From NCBI GenBank assembly GCA_002338255.1, contig DDHX01000007.1:26807-42233 (forward strand): DNA of 15,427 bases, given 5' to 3'. The notes below the pieces were generated by a model. It did no database searches, was not told the origin of the DNA, and worked only from the letters and a program-made list of their open reading frames with translations. Below, piece after piece: positions 14,723 to 15,427 of this stretch (position 1 is its first letter; each line of letters starts with the position of its first letter). The position numbers and the translations under genes were made by a program. Origin of the DNA: Ruminococcaceae bacterium UBA1865. GTDB taxonomy: Bacteria > Bacillota > Clostridia > Oscillospirales > Acutalibacteraceae.

Positions 14723-15427
14723 CTATTTTGAATTTTTAATTTCTTTTACCTTTTGATTAAAGCTATTCATGATTTCATCCGTGATGGTTTCGGGGCTTGC
14801 ACCGTTGTAGCCGATTTTTTCAATTTCATCAAGCATGATTTTTGTGATTTCGCTGTTATTGGTATATGCGGTTTCACGTACTCTGGCTGATTCAAGGGAT
14901 TTATTTACAATATCATTTACCGCTGTATTCAGTTTATTGGAGCTGATCAAAGCTTTCCGGGCCGTTTCCGTCGGCGGAGTTCCCCGAACATCTGTAAGAG
15001 TGTTTGCTGCGGTTTTATCATTGAAGAACCAGTTTAAGAATTTTGCAGCTTCCTCCAGCTGTTTGCTGTCTTTATTCAGTGCAATGAACATGGAGGGTAC
15101 GGAATCGGTCTTTCCTTTGGCATCCGTAAAGGCAGGCATTTTCGTAATGCCGAGCTGCCATTTTACGTTCGTCTGGATAACGGAAAATTGAGAAGTATAG
15201 TCGATTGTCGCACAAAAATCACCGCTGATCCATTTTGGGTTCTGTGTCGGGCTGCTCTCAAATGGCGCGCTTTCCTTTGGGGACTGAATCACCTTGTTAT
15301 CGATCAGCTTTTTGTAATATGTAAGAGCGTCCAGCATGGTTGCCCGGTCAAAGCCCAAAGTTCCATCGCTGTTGATGAGCTCTTTCCCTGTTTTCTGTTC
15401 AATATAGGCCTTGAGCATCAGCCTTGC
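14723..15427 (-). CDS. ABC sugar transporter substrate-binding protein, C-terminal part (family 1)
   Basis: The frame is open to the window edge, so the N-terminus with its lipoprotein signal lies outside. The 234 visible codons show the C-terminal lobe of an extracellular solute-binding protein of the CUT1 type: a DGTLGFDRATMLDALTYYKK helix, IDYTSQFSVIQT, a FIALNKDSKQLEEAAKFLNW segment and a TDVRGTPPTETARKAL turn, which are usual landmarks of this family. It would sit on the outer face of the membrane and hand sugar to the two permeases encoded downstream. Stop at 14723-14725, followed at once by the hairpin. Substrate not readable; a uronate oligosaccharide is inferred from context. Confidence 0.9.
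   Translation of the reverse strand, partial: ARLMLKAYIEQKTGKELINSDGTLGFDRATMLDALTYYKKLIDNKVIQSPKESAPFESSPTQNPKWISGDFCATIDYTSQFSVIQTNVKWQLGITKMPAFTDAKGKTDSVPSMFIALNKDSKQLEEAAKFLNWFFNDKTAANTLTDVRGTPPTETARKALISSNKLNTAVNDIVNKSLESARVRETAYTNNSEITKIMLDEIEKIGYNGASPETITDEIMNSFNQKVKEIKNSK

Noticed and set aside
1..15427. CRISPR array, tRNA, rRNA, insertion sequence or attachment site
   Set aside because: No regularly spaced repeats, cloverleaf sequence, transposase or integrase motif, or paired terminal repeats were seen around the breakpoints.

Overview
The window looks like chromosomal DNA of a low-to-moderate-GC anaerobic Firmicute, probably a Clostridia/Ruminococcaceae-type gut or fermenter organism. 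That inference rests on AGGAGG-type ribosome binding sites, the Bacillus YjmF-type (SDR) fructuronate reductase instead of the enteric UxuB, the KDPG aldolase with a C-terminal VOC-like extension, and a clostridial-looking c-di-GMP-I riboswitch. No species can be named from the sequence. Every convincing gene lies on the minus strand, so transcription runs from the right end (15427) to the left.

Right and centre (15427 to 3030) is one long hexuronate-utilisation cluster. In transcription order it holds a CUT1 ABC sugar importer (solute-binding protein, cut by the window edge; two permeases; no ATPase gene in view), an SGNH-type esterase, glucuronate isomerase UxaC, three different Gfo/Idh/MocA oxidoreductases, an SDR-type fructuronate/mannonate oxidoreductase (UxuB), a KDPG aldolase carrying a VOC-like tail (KdgA), KDG kinase (KdgK) and mannonate dehydratase (UxuA). 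Together they make a complete route: glucuronate to fructuronate (UxaC), to mannonate (UxuB), to 2-keto-3-deoxygluconate (UxuA), to KDPG (KdgK), to pyruvate plus glyceraldehyde 3-phosphate (KdgA). The esterase and the three oxidoreductases suggest that the imported sugar is a substituted or otherwise modified uronide. A strong UUCG-capped hairpin sits between the binding-protein and permease genes, and a 12-bp hairpin follows uxuA.

The left part (about 2950 to 418) is a scar region with visibly AT-richer DNA. It holds, in transcription order, a possible 21-codon small ORF, a c-di-GMP-I (GEMM) riboswitch aptamer without its own gene, the C-terminal half of a class 2 OLD nuclease (GajA-like), the N-terminal part of a UvrD-like helicase (GajB-like), and the C-terminal part of an NfsA-type nitroreductase. 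The overlapping nuclease-helicase pair is a remnant of a Gabija-type anti-phage system cut at both ends; both breakpoints can be placed to within about ten bases.

The far left (1 to 417) holds an intrinsic terminator, a cluster of TTTGTTA half-sites beside a good promoter, and the first codons of another SDR oxidoreductase that runs out of the window. A short sequence motif near 312-349 recurs at 7232-7268, marking a dispersed intergenic element. I saw no tRNA, rRNA, CRISPR array or insertion sequence. I found no clearly new biological system. The most unusual items are the orphan riboswitch fused to the Gabija remnant, the atypical third Gfo/Idh protein, and the repeated intergenic element.
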